Shown: positions 52,807-59,771 of the stretch, piece after piece
How positions within the stretch are numbered: the first letter of the stretch is position 1
Layout of the letters: each line of letters begins with the position of its first letter
NCBI RefSeq assembly: GCF_009617875.1
Contig: NZ_BLAV01000001.1
Span: 558,001-622,000, forward strand
Direction: 5' to 3'
Length of the DNA stretch: 64,000 nucleotides
Source: Prolixibacter sp. NT017
GTDB taxonomy: Bacteria; Bacteroidota; Bacteroidia; Bacteroidales; Prolixibacteraceae
Notes under the pieces: model-generated
Told to the model about the DNA's origin: nothing
Seen by the model: only the letters and a program-made list of their open reading frames with translations
Databases searched by the model: none
Made by a program: the position numbers and the translations under genes

Positions 52807-54075
52807 TTGAAATTCACCGAATTTGATTTTGAACCGGAAGTAATGGACGGACTCGAATCCATGGGATTTGAGGACTGCACGCCTGTGCAGGAATTGGCCA
52901 TGCCGGTTATTTTTCAGGAAAAGGACCTGATTGCCTGTGCCCAGACTGGAACCGGGAAAACAGCAGCTTACCTGTTGCCGGTACTCAACCGCGTTTCCCG
53001 CGAAGGCAGCAAAGGAATCGATACGCTCATCATCGCCCCGACGAGGGAGCTGGTGCTGCAAATCGATCAGCAAATAGAAGGCTTTTCCTACTTTTGCCCG
53101 GTTTCATCGATTGCCGTATATGGCGGTGGCGAAGCGAACGCTTTCGAGCGGCAGAGAGTAGCACTCCGAAAAGGTGCCGACATTATTGTGGCCACACCCG
53201 GACGGTTACTGGCGCACATGAATTTGCGTTACGGAGACTTCTCGACGGTTCGTCACCTGATTCTGGACGAAGCCGACCGGATGCTTGACATGGGCTTTTT
53301 CGATGACATTATGAGAATTGTTCGCGAGTTGCCCGTCGAAAGGCAGACGTTGCTTTTCTCGGCTACTATGCCGCCTAAAATCCGCAAACTGGCCAATAAC
53401 ATTCTTCGGAACCCGGAAGAGGTGAACATAGCAATTTCCAAGCCGGCTGAAAATATTCTGCAGGTGGCTTACATGGCTTACGAGCCTCAGAAACTGCATT
53501 TGGTTAGCAGTCTGTTGAAGGATAAAGAGGATTTTGAGAGCATCCTCATTTTTACTTCCCGGAAGGCAAATGTAACGCAGATTGTGCGGGAGCTGAAGAA
53601 GATGAAATTCCGCACGGATGGTATTAGTTCTGATTTGGATCAGGGGGAACGGGAGGAAGTACTGCGCAACTTCCGGAATAAGAAAACACAAATTCTGGTG
53701 GCTACCGATATTCTTTCCCGCGGAATCGATATCGAAGGCATCGACCTGGTGCTGAACTTCGATGTGCCCAACGATGCCGAGGATTATGTGCACCGTATTG
53801 GCCGGACGGCGCGTGCGCAGCGCTCCGGTGTTGCCATTACCTTCATTACTGAAAAAGATCAGCACGATTTCAAGAAGATTGAAAACCTGATTGAGCGGGA
53901 AGTGACCAAAGTGCCGGTTCCTCCCGAATTGGGAAAATCACCTGAATACAATCCGAGGGAGTTTAAAGGGAAAGGCCGTGGAAAGCCCTACCGTAAAGGT
54001 GGAAAAGGTGGCGGACAGCGCTCCGGCGGCAAAGGTCGAAAGCCGGGAACGCCAAATTCTGGTAAAAGGAATTAA
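52807..54075 (+). CDS. DEAD-box RNA helicase (RhlE type)
   Basis: This 422-residue ATP-dependent RNA helicase has a Q-motif (GFEDCTPVQELAMPVIF), Walker A AQTGTGKT, PTREL, DEAD in LDEADRMLDMGF, SAT in LFSATMPPK, and motif VI HRIGRTARAQRSG. A Gly/Lys/Arg-rich tail of about 45 residues (GKGRGKPYRKGGKGGGQ) should bind RNA. The start is probably TTG at 52807: it directly precedes the conserved KFTEFDFEPEV opening, and no in-frame ATG is upstream. Likely jobs are ribosome assembly or RNA decay at low temperature. The stop codon lies in a palindrome shared with the convergent gene. Confidence 0.94.
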   Translation: MKFTEFDFEPEVMDGLESMGFEDCTPVQELAMPVIFQEKDLIACAQTGTGKTAAYLLPVLNRVSREGSKGIDTLIIAPTRELVLQIDQQIEGFSYFCPVSSIAVYGGGEANAFERQRVALRKGADIIVATPGRLLAHMNLRYGDFSTVRHLILDEADRMLDMGFFDDIMRIVRELPVERQTLLFSATMPPKIRKLANNILRNPEEVNIAISKPAENILQVAYMAYEPQKLHLVSSLLKDKEDFESILIFTSRKANVTQIVRELKKMKFRTDGISSDLDQGEREEVLRNFRNKKTQILVATDILSRGIDIEGIDLVLNFDVPNDAEDYVHRIGRTARAQRSGVAITFITEKDQHDFKKIENLIEREVTKVPVPPELGKSPEYNPREFKGKGRGKPYRKGGKGGGQRSGGKGRKPGTPNSGKRN

Positions 54076-54089
54076 CAGACCGTCTGTTA
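54073..54089. terminator. 17-bp palindrome spanning two convergent stop codons
   Basis: TAACAGAC (54073-54080), one C, and GTCTGTTA (54082-54089) form a perfect palindrome. It begins with the TAA of the helicase gene and ends with the complement of the TAA of the repressor gene. It has no T-run, so whether it terminates transcription is uncertain. Confidence 0.5.
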
Positions 54090-54788
54090 TTCAGGAAAGG
54101 TAAAACTGACAAAGCCACGGGCTGGCCAGATTTCCAAAATATTACTCAACTCCAGGGTATAAGGCTCGAATTCCGGATTATCGGAGTGGAATTCGAGCAA
54201 GTGCTTTTCCTTCCCGGGGTAAAGCCTTTTGAAAACAATGCCGTCGTCGCGGGTGACCACCACATAAAGGTTTCCCGGACGAATGAGCGCCCAATCCTGC
54301 AAATATTCACAAATGATGTATGAGCCCGGTAGCACCGGAAGCATACTTTCTCCTTCAATCTGAAAAACCCGGTAGGTACGCTCAGCGGACAGTTCAGGAA
54401 AAGGCATGGCGAAATGAGAAAGTCCGGCAATGTATGTCGTGTCCGAAAGCCCGCGCACATAACCGGCTACTGCTTTAACCGGAACCAAAGATACTTTCTC
54501 CTGTTGGCTCTCCTCGTCCACCATAATTGGCAGTACGCGAATCTTTGAGCCATCCAGGTTTTCCGGAATGGTCTCTGCCTGACTTTTCAAATCGGTACGG
54601 AGCAACTCATCCAGCGAGTAGTTGAAAGCTTCAGCCAGCTTTTGTAGTGTGGTGAGCCTTGGTAACGAATTTCCTTTTTCGACGGAGCGAATGGTGGAAA
54701 CACTCAGCTTTACCTGGCTGGCCAGCTGGCGTTGCGACATCGATTTCCGGGTACGGAGGTATTGTATATTGTTAGCTAAACAGTGCAT
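54087..54788 (-). CDS. LexA-like repressor: XRE helix-turn-helix plus S24 self-cleavage domain
   Basis: This 233-residue regulator pairs an N-terminal XRE helix-turn-helix (RTRKSMSQRQLASQVKLSVS, residues ~12-60) with a C-terminal LexA/S24 domain. The cleavage site is Ala108-Gly109 in VKAVAGY. The catalytic pair is Ser148 (EGESMLPVLPGS) and Lys187 (DGIVFKRLY), so every part needed for RecA-stimulated self-cleavage is there. It is divergent from dinB, with promoters for both genes and a dyad between them. It probably represses dinB (and itself) and is inactivated on DNA damage. Phage CI-like ancestry is possible, but no phage genes are nearby. Confidence 0.9.
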   Translation of the reverse strand: MHCLANNIQYLRTRKSMSQRQLASQVKLSVSTIRSVEKGNSLPRLTTLQKLAEAFNYSLDELLRTDLKSQAETIPENLDGSKIRVLPIMVDEESQQEKVSLVPVKAVAGYVRGLSDTTYIAGLSHFAMPFPELSAERTYRVFQIEGESMLPVLPGSYIICEYLQDWALIRPGNLYVVVTRDDGIVFKRLYPGKEKHLLEFHSDNPEFEPYTLELSNILEIWPARGFVSFTFPE

Positions 54789-54810
54789 GGTCTCAAAATT
54801 ACAAGGCCGG

Positions 54811-54841
54811 CAAAAATAACGTATGCCGTCTGAAATACCAA
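54811..54841 (-). promoter_or_regulatory. Promoter of the LexA-like repressor gene
   Basis: On the minus strand TTGG (54841-54838), 19 nt, then TATTTTTG (54818-54811) match the Bacteroidota consensus. A second box, TAATTTTG (54801-54794), lies closer to the start codon. Confidence 0.6.
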
Positions 54842-54873
54842 TAAATTAAGTGGGTTTAAAGAAGCGGACAGAA

Positions 54874-54898
54874 GAATTGGAATACAAAATTCAATTTC
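54874..54898. promoter_or_regulatory. Candidate operator dyad in the dinB promoter
   Basis: GAATTGGAAT, five bases, ATTCAATTTC form an imperfect inverted repeat (8 of 10 positions). It lies just upstream of the -7 box of dinB, where a bound repressor would block polymerase. I did not see the same dyad upstream of bcp-recA. Confidence 0.4.
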
Positions 54899-54903
54899 CC
54901 TGT

Positions 54904-54911
54904 TAACTTTG
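54904..54911 (+). promoter_or_regulatory. -7 box of dinB
   Basis: TAACTTTG matches TAnnTTTG exactly, 18 nt before the dinB ATG. The -33 position is weak, as expected of a regulated promoter. Confidence 0.6.
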
Positions 54912-54928
54912 TATAGACGAAATCCGTG

Positions 54929-56002
54929 ATGGAACCGGCCAGAAAAATTATCCATATCGACATGGACGCTTTCTATGCGTCAGTGGAGCAGCGCGATAAT
55001 CCCGAATTACGTGGAAAACCTGTTGCTGTTGGTGGAAGCCGGCAGCGGGGTGTGGTGGCTGCGGCCAGTTACGAAGCGAGGAGGTACGGTGTCAGATCGG
55101 CCATGCCCTCGGTAACGGCTGCCCGAAAATGTCCTAACCTGATTTTCGTGAAACCTCATTTTGATATCTACCGCCAGGTTTCAGAGCACATCCAATCTAT
55201 TTTTCATGAATATACCGATTTGGTGGAGCCGCTTTCGCTCGACGAGGCTTTTCTGGATGTTACTTTTCACAAGAAAGGAAAACCGTCGGCAACGTTGATT
55301 GCCTGTGAAATCAAGCAGCGAATAAAAGAAGAAGTGAATCTGACAGCTTCTGCGGGCGTTTCCTGCAACAAATTCCTGGCAAAGATTGCTTCCGACTACC
55401 GGAAACCGGATGGCTTGTTCGTCATTCCGCCAGAAGAGGCTGAAGCATTTGTGGAAAAACTGGAGATTGATAAGTTCTTCGGGGTTGGAAAAGTAACGGC
55501 AGCCCGCTTACATGAAATGGGCATTCATTTTGGTCGCGACCTGAAGAAATTCGATCGGGCTGAACTCATTCGTTCGTTTGGCAAAGCCGGAAGCTATTAC
55601 TACGATATTGCCCGGGGTATTGACAATCGTCCGGTAAACCCGAACCGGGAACGAAAATCCATCGGCGGCGAGAGGACCTTTGACCGTGATTTGTATGATG
55701 CGAAAGAGTTGCAACACGAACTGGAAATCATTGCCGAAATTGTCTGGAACCGGGTGAAGAAGAAGCAGGCGATGGGAAAAACCATCACGTTAAAAGTGAA
55801 ATATGCCGACTTCGAGCAGATTACCCGGAGCCATACCTTCAGCGGAAGCGTTATTGGCATGGAACAGCTCTACCGCACTGGTGTAGATTTGTTGCCTTAC
55901 GACGAAGCGGCACAAAAAGGAGTTCGTCTTTTGGGCTTGACCATGTCAAATTTAACCCTCCCGGGCGAAGGAATTCCTGTTCAGCTTACGCTGGAGTTTT
56001 AA
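54929..56002 (+). CDS. dinB: DNA polymerase IV
   Basis: This Y-family translesion polymerase has the catalytic carboxylates in HIDMDAFYASVEQRDNPEL and PLSLDEAFLDVT. The steric gate region is Phe-Tyr-Ala. The helix-hairpin-helix FFGVGKVTAARLHEMGI and the little-finger domain (KSIGGERTFDRDL) are complete. Length 358. ATG at 54929 is preferred over the GTG one codon earlier. It is divergent from the LexA-like repressor, the best candidate for its regulator. No C-terminal clamp-binding motif beyond the LEF end is evident. It overlaps the convergent membrane-protein gene by 4 nt. Confidence 0.96.
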   Translation: MEPARKIIHIDMDAFYASVEQRDNPELRGKPVAVGGSRQRGVVAAASYEARRYGVRSAMPSVTAARKCPNLIFVKPHFDIYRQVSEHIQSIFHEYTDLVEPLSLDEAFLDVTFHKKGKPSATLIACEIKQRIKEEVNLTASAGVSCNKFLAKIASDYRKPDGLFVIPPEEAEAFVEKLEIDKFFGVGKVTAARLHEMGIHFGRDLKKFDRAELIRSFGKAGSYYYDIARGIDNRPVNPNRERKSIGGERTFDRDLYDAKELQHELEIIAEIVWNRVKKKQAMGKTITLKVKYADFEQITRSHTFSGSVIGMEQLYRTGVDLLPYDEAAQKGVRLLGLTMSNLTLPGEGIPVQLTLEF

Positions 56003-57252
56003 TAGGCGCCGAAAATAATCGGGAAAAAGAAAACGACGAATCCTGCCCACAGCAGATAGACCGGCAAATACGACGTGATCGCTTTTTCCACAACCTGGAC
56101 TTTTTTGCCATGAAAAATGACCTGCCCCAATCGCCGTCCGATAAATATCAAGTGGACAAACAGCAGAATATTGATGGCGATAACCGAAAAGCGGTTGGGC
56201 GTAATCCCGTATTCGCTGATGCGGTGCACAATGGCAACTAAAGCCATCAGGTTCGCAATTCCGGCCATAACGGTCAGTCCAAACAACATGTAAAGATTGA
56301 AACGGCTGGCTTTCTGCTTGGTTTCCGATATAGAGAAAGCAATGATGGCCGCAACGGCGAGCAACATCAGGTTGAAGAGCAACAGAAATTCACGGTCGCT
56401 GAATAAATTCGGGCCGGCCCATGGAAGCGCAACCAGATAGGCGAGCAATGAGAGAAAAACCAATGGTGTGAATATTCGGGCGATGACCGGGGCGAGTTTA
56501 TTCGTGATGGTCGGGTGGTGCCGGATAACCCACAAACTAACTATGGGAGCGGAAACCAACCCGGCAGGAACGATATTGAATAGATAGAATCTTTTAATGT
56601 TGAGATGAATTACATCGAAGAGGCCCAGTGTTAACCCCGTCATGATGCCGCCGGCAATCAGGAGTAAGCCGGTCAGTATGATGATATCGCCGTTGGCACG
56701 GATGAAAACAGCGCGACGCGACAAATCCCTCCGGTTGAAATTGATATAAACCCAGCCAAAGATGCCCCAAAGAAGTACAGGGGAATGGATATAGATCAAC
56801 CTACTGATGTCGTTGTTAAAATAGCCCGGCAGCAGATTGATGTAGATCGCAGGAACAATCAACAAGACGATAACCTGGCCAAAGCGACTTTTGCTCCATC
56901 TTTTCCGGTCGAAGAAAATGTAAATAGTCATCGCTGCAAAGACGATGAACGGCGCATTGGGCGGATAAAAATCCTCGGCCTTCCATCCGGCTATGTCGGG
57001 GAGCCGGATGAGGAAAATGGCAAAAACACTGCAAAGAACCAGCAACCAAAGACTATTTCGGTACCGTTCCTTTTCGGCGGGTGTTTCCGTTTTCTGGTAA
57101 TCAAGGCGGGCCATCCAAAAGTCAAAGCCCGGCTTATCGGTGAGGTAAGGAGATAGTTCCCGAAAGGCTGCCTCAAACCGTTTGGGATTGGACTGGTAAA
57201 GCTCTTCCAGCTTTTCAGGATTATTCAGATTATTATAAATGGAACTCTTCAC
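55999..57252 (-). CDS. Polytopic membrane protein of unknown function, 417 aa
   Basis: A soluble, charged N-terminal region of about 75 residues (NPEKLEELYQSNPKRFEAAF) is followed by roughly eleven hydrophobic segments. Examples are LWLLVLCSVFAIFLIRLP, IIILTGLLLIAGGIMTGLTL and VFLSLLAYLVALPW. The C-terminus (ITSYLPVYLLWAGFVVFFFP) resembles the end of DUF4153-type membrane proteins common in Bacteroidota, but I am not sure of the family. No transporter or enzyme motif is visible. It is convergent with dinB and their stop codons overlap. It stands alone on its strand for 130 bp upstream. Confidence 0.65.
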   Translation of the reverse strand: MKSSIYNNLNNPEKLEELYQSNPKRFEAAFRELSPYLTDKPGFDFWMARLDYQKTETPAEKERYRNSLWLLVLCSVFAIFLIRLPDIAGWKAEDFYPPNAPFIVFAAMTIYIFFDRKRWSKSRFGQVIVLLIVPAIYINLLPGYFNNDISRLIYIHSPVLLWGIFGWVYINFNRRDLSRRAVFIRANGDIIILTGLLLIAGGIMTGLTLGLFDVIHLNIKRFYLFNIVPAGLVSAPIVSLWVIRHHPTITNKLAPVIARIFTPLVFLSLLAYLVALPWAGPNLFSDREFLLLFNLMLLAVAAIIAFSISETKQKASRFNLYMLFGLTVMAGIANLMALVAIVHRISEYGITPNRFSVIAINILLFVHLIFIGRRLGQVIFHGKKVQVVEKAITSYLPVYLLWAGFVVFFFPIIFGAY

Positions 57253-57390
57253 AAAATAGCTTTTTACTGGTTAGTTGTAGATTCATGTTTCAGGCATGGT
57301 TGGAGTGTCCGCAGAGTAAATTTACATCATTCATCATGGCAAGTCAACCATGGTATGTAAAGAGAAGACATTTATATCCGGCATTTTGTT

Positions 57391-57774
57391 TTACTCGGTA
57401 ATTTCAATATGGTTTCCATCCGGATCGAGAATGACGCTTTCGTAGTAGCCGTCTCCGGTTACGCGGGGTTCTCCAGCAACAACATATCCTTCGTGGCGTA
57501 ACTTTTCAGTGAGTTGGTCAACAGCTGCCCTGCTGCCTGCCGAAAAGGCCAGGTGTGTGATGCCGGTCAGATCGGTGCTGCCCGAGTTCTGACTCATTCC
57601 CGGCCGGTGCATCAGCTCCATTCGCGGACCTTCATCAAACGAAAGAAAATACGAGCGAAACTGTTTGGCCGGGTTGTGGTATTGTTTTCCGGCTTTCGCC
57701 GAGAAATAAGTCTCATAGAACGTTTTCATCTCTTCCAGATGGAGCGTCCAGATAGCAATGTGTTCGATCTTCAT
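57391..57774 (-). CDS. VOC family protein (glyoxalase/dioxygenase superfamily)
   Basis: This 127-residue protein has the VOC paired beta-alpha-beta-beta-beta fold. The opening KIEHIAIWTLHLEEMKTFYE and the second-half SGSTDLTGITHLAFSAG carry His residues at the usual metal-binding places, and PDGNHIEITE ends with the conserved Glu. The closest style is the lactoylglutathione lyase-like/small-molecule detoxification group; the substrate is unknown. Diacylglycerol kinase lies 13 nt upstream on the same strand, so they likely share a transcript. Confidence 0.88.
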   Translation of the reverse strand: MKIEHIAIWTLHLEEMKTFYETYFSAKAGKQYHNPAKQFRSYFLSFDEGPRMELMHRPGMSQNSGSTDLTGITHLAFSAGSRAAVDQLTEKLRHEGYVVAGEPRVTGDGYYESVILDPDGNHIEITE

Positions 57775-57787
57775 CTATTCTTTTCGG

Positions 57788-58174
57788 TTATGAAAACAGT
57801 GGGAAAATAAGTTTGGGAATGAAAATAATCAATCCGGTGACAAAGGCTGCAATCGCTGCCAGGGTAACGGCTGCTGCCGACATATCTTTGATATCTTTTA
57901 TTCGTGCATGATACTCCGGCGATACGAAGTCGCAAAGTCGTTCCAGTACGCTGTTAAAGGCCTCGGCCGCAAGCACCAGTCCGCTCACAATGATAATGCT
58001 AAGCCATTCGACAGTGGAGAGTCCTGTCCACCAACCAACCGCCAGCACCACGATGAAAGCGATCAGGTGTATGCGGAAATGAACCTCTTTCCCGGCAAGG
58101 AGACGCAATCCTCTCCCGGCATGGCCAAAGGCCCGTTTTCTGCGGACAAAAAAGTTATCGTTTGATTTTTCCAT
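57788..58174 (-). CDS. dgkA: Diacylglycerol/undecaprenol kinase family protein
   Basis: This 128-residue integral membrane kinase of the DgkA family has three membrane helices (IHLIAFIVVLAVGWWTGL, WLSIIIVSGLVLAAEAFNSV, VTLAAIAAFVTGLIIFIP). The active-site helix is AEAFNSVLERLCDFVSPE followed by KDIKDMSAAAV. This arrangement is closer to Gram-positive undecaprenol kinases than to E. coli DgkA, so recycling of undecaprenol may be its main job. It is 6 nt after the DUF2007 gene, within a three-gene set with the VOC protein. Confidence 0.93.
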   Translation of the reverse strand: MEKSNDNFFVRRKRAFGHAGRGLRLLAGKEVHFRIHLIAFIVVLAVGWWTGLSTVEWLSIIIVSGLVLAAEAFNSVLERLCDFVSPEYHARIKDIKDMSAAAVTLAAIAAFVTGLIIFIPKLIFPLFS

Positions 58175-58180
58175 TTACGG

Positions 58181-58429
58181 TTAACGGTGGGCTGTATCAG
58201 TCAAATACTGGTTTACTACTTCGCGGGCTTTTTCTTCATCTTCGCTGGAAACCACCAGTCGGATCGAACTTGTTCCTCCGGGACTCGTGTACCAGGGCAC
58301 TAAATTTCCCTGTATTTCATCCTGAACAAATACTTCAATCTCCGCATTTTCCAGCAGGCTTTTCACTAAACCGGATTCCCAACTGGTTCCGGCAAACACT
58401 TCAACGGCTTTTATATCATTCATGGTCAT
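58181..58429 (-). CDS. DUF2007 family small protein
   Basis: This 82-residue protein matches DUF2007 ('putative signal transducing protein'). VEVFAGTSWESGLVKSLLENAEI and ASVSSEDEEKAREVVNQYL-like segments (here VVSSEDEEKAREVVNQYLTD) give a small alpha/beta ferredoxin-like fold related to PII-like proteins. The function is unknown. It heads the DUF2007-dgkA-VOC unit. Confidence 0.85.
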   Translation of the reverse strand: MTMNDIKAVEVFAGTSWESGLVKSLLENAEIEVFVQDEIQGNLVPWYTSPGGTSSIRLVVSSEDEEKAREVVNQYLTDTAHR

Positions 58430-58646
58430 AGATACTTTGATGATGACTAAAGTTAGCAGTTAATTCATAAAACTCAATTCCAGCAACAGGAAATTGAAGA
58501 CAACCAACAGCCTCATAAGAAGATTTCATGTTAAAAAATCTAAAAAACAGGATAACCTGCAGAATGTATAAATCTTATCACAGATTGTGTAACAGCTAGC
58601 TTGCGGGTTGGTTTTACCTTTGAAATCAAAAGGGAAGGAGGTTCCG
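58430..58646. promoter_or_regulatory. Intergenic region with -7 box of the copper-response cluster
   Basis: TACCTTTG at 58615-58622 (plus strand) matches TAnnTTTG. The -33 spacing shows no TTTG-like tetramer, which fits an activator- or regulator-dependent promoter. No gene lies in this interval. About 120 nt of leader would precede the Cys-rich membrane protein gene and includes two very short reading frames. Confidence 0.45.
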
Positions 58647-58688
58647 ATGAAAACGGAAATCGATCAAAAGCTACACAACAGGAACTAG
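58647..58688 (+). CDS. Possible leader peptide, 13 aa, with strong Shine-Dalgarno
   Basis: MKTEIDQKLHNRN starts 6 nt after AAGGAGG, a near-perfect Shine-Dalgarno site, which is unusual in Bacteroidota. It lies in the predicted leader of the copper cluster. Two nucleotides later another tiny frame (58691-58729, MVYNTQVTEVES) follows. Both may be fortuitous, but the ribosome site suggests translation. Confidence 0.3.
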   Translation: MKTEIDQKLHNRN

Positions 58689-58741
58689 CAATGGTATACA
58701 ATACACAGGTAACCGAAGTTGAATCATAAAAATCAGGAGTC

Positions 58742-58954
58742 ATGTTTTTCAAAATATTTCTCATATCAATTGTACTGGTAGCCATCGTGATGTTAGCGTT
58801 GGGAGTGAAAATGCTTTTCGATCCGAAAGCAACATTCGAAGCCCACTCTTGCTCGATGGATCCCAACGATAGCTCGGAAGGATGCGCAGCCTGCCAGGTG
58901 AAAGAAATTACCGATTGCAACGAAAATAAATCGGCACAAACTGTTTCCGGGTGA
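58742..58954 (+). CDS. Small Cys-rich membrane protein, 70 aa
   Basis: This is one N-terminal membrane helix (FFKIFLISIVLVAIVMLALG) followed by a short tail with five cysteines in SCSMDPNDSSEGCAACQV and ITDC. The layout recalls NqrM-type proteins (one helix plus a Cys cluster that may hold iron-sulfur or metal), but I cannot assign it to that family. A ribosome site (CAGGAG) precedes the ATG. It is the first gene of a set with the Met-rich Spy-like protein and the CopB-type ATPase. Metal binding or transfer is plausible by context. Confidence 0.7.
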   Translation: MFFKIFLISIVLVAIVMLALGVKMLFDPKATFEAHSCSMDPNDSSEGCAACQVKEITDCNENKSAQTVSG

Positions 58955-59008
58955 TGGCCCGATGTAAAGAATCAGATGTTGAAATAAAAAATTAGAGGAG
59001 AATTTAAG

Positions 59009-59614
59009 ATGAAGAAAATTGCGGTACTGATTGTCGCTGTACTCCTGGCAACAGGGCTAACAGCTGAAGCACAATCAAACATGAATCAGGGAACCATGCG
59101 TAACATGCATAACCAATCCGGCATGATGATGCAGGGAAACTACGGAATGATGTCCGGCGGAATGATGGGCCAGGGCATGATGAATGGTAACTATTCTCAC
59201 ATGATGATGATGGGCGGAACTTTGCCCATGTGGCGGTACGAACGCGTGGTGGCTATGCTGCCTCATATGCAGTCACAATTGGCGCTTACTTCCGACCAGA
59301 CCGAGAAACTGATTGACCTGCAAACGGCTTATCAGAAGAAAGAGGTCGACATGCAGGCTTTACGACAAAAACGGCAACTGAAACTGCAGTCATTGCTGCA
59401 AAATAATGCTTCACCCGAAGTAGTGCGTAAACAGCTGCAGAGTTGCACCGATGCAGGAATTAATATCGGAATAGATGCCTATAAAACTGTGCAGCAGATG
59501 GAGTCAGTTCTGAACGATTCACAGCAGAAGGAATTTCAGGGTTGGATGATGAATTCCATGCAGAATGGCAACATGTACAACAACAGAATGAGAAGAGGAA
59601 TGATGAACAATTAA
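59009..59614 (+). CDS. Met-rich Spy/CpxP-like periplasmic protein
   Basis: This 201-residue exported protein has a signal peptide (AVLIVAVLLATGLTAEAQ) followed by a strikingly Met/Gly/Asn/His-rich stretch (residues ~24-75: SGMMMQGNYGMMSGGMMG). A Spy/CpxP-like helical core follows (LALTSDQTEKLIDLQTAYQK, QKRQLKLQSLL). A second Met-rich tail ends the protein. Methionine-rich sequences bind Cu(I)/Ag(I) in the periplasm, while the Spy core acts as a chaperone or metal sensor. With the CopB ATPase gene directly downstream, it is probably a copper-buffering protein. Confidence 0.85.
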   Translation: MKKIAVLIVAVLLATGLTAEAQSNMNQGTMRNMHNQSGMMMQGNYGMMSGGMMGQGMMNGNYSHMMMMGGTLPMWRYERVVAMLPHMQSQLALTSDQTEKLIDLQTAYQKKEVDMQALRQKRQLKLQSLLQNNASPEVVRKQLQSCTDAGINIGIDAYKTVQQMESVLNDSQQKEFQGWMMNSMQNGNMYNNRMRRGMMNN

Positions 59615-59652
59615 TGAGTTGAGGCGTATTATTAAATAGAAATACCCTTATT

Positions 59653-59700
59653 CGGAATGAGTGAAGTCGTAAATCGGCTTCACCCGTTCCGAAAATTTTT
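59653..59700. terminator. Hairpin with T-run between the Spy-like and copB genes
   Basis: CGGAATGAGTGAAG pairs with CTTCACCCGTTCCG (13 of 14, including a G-U) and is followed by AAAATTTTT. It could terminate or attenuate transcription between the two genes. The 157-nt gap also includes the copB leader. Confidence 0.55.
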
Positions 59701-59771
59701 GCGTTGTCATCAATCTCCTCCGGACGGTGCATTCGTTCAGTTATCGATTTTGTTAACCTAAAAAAGCAACT

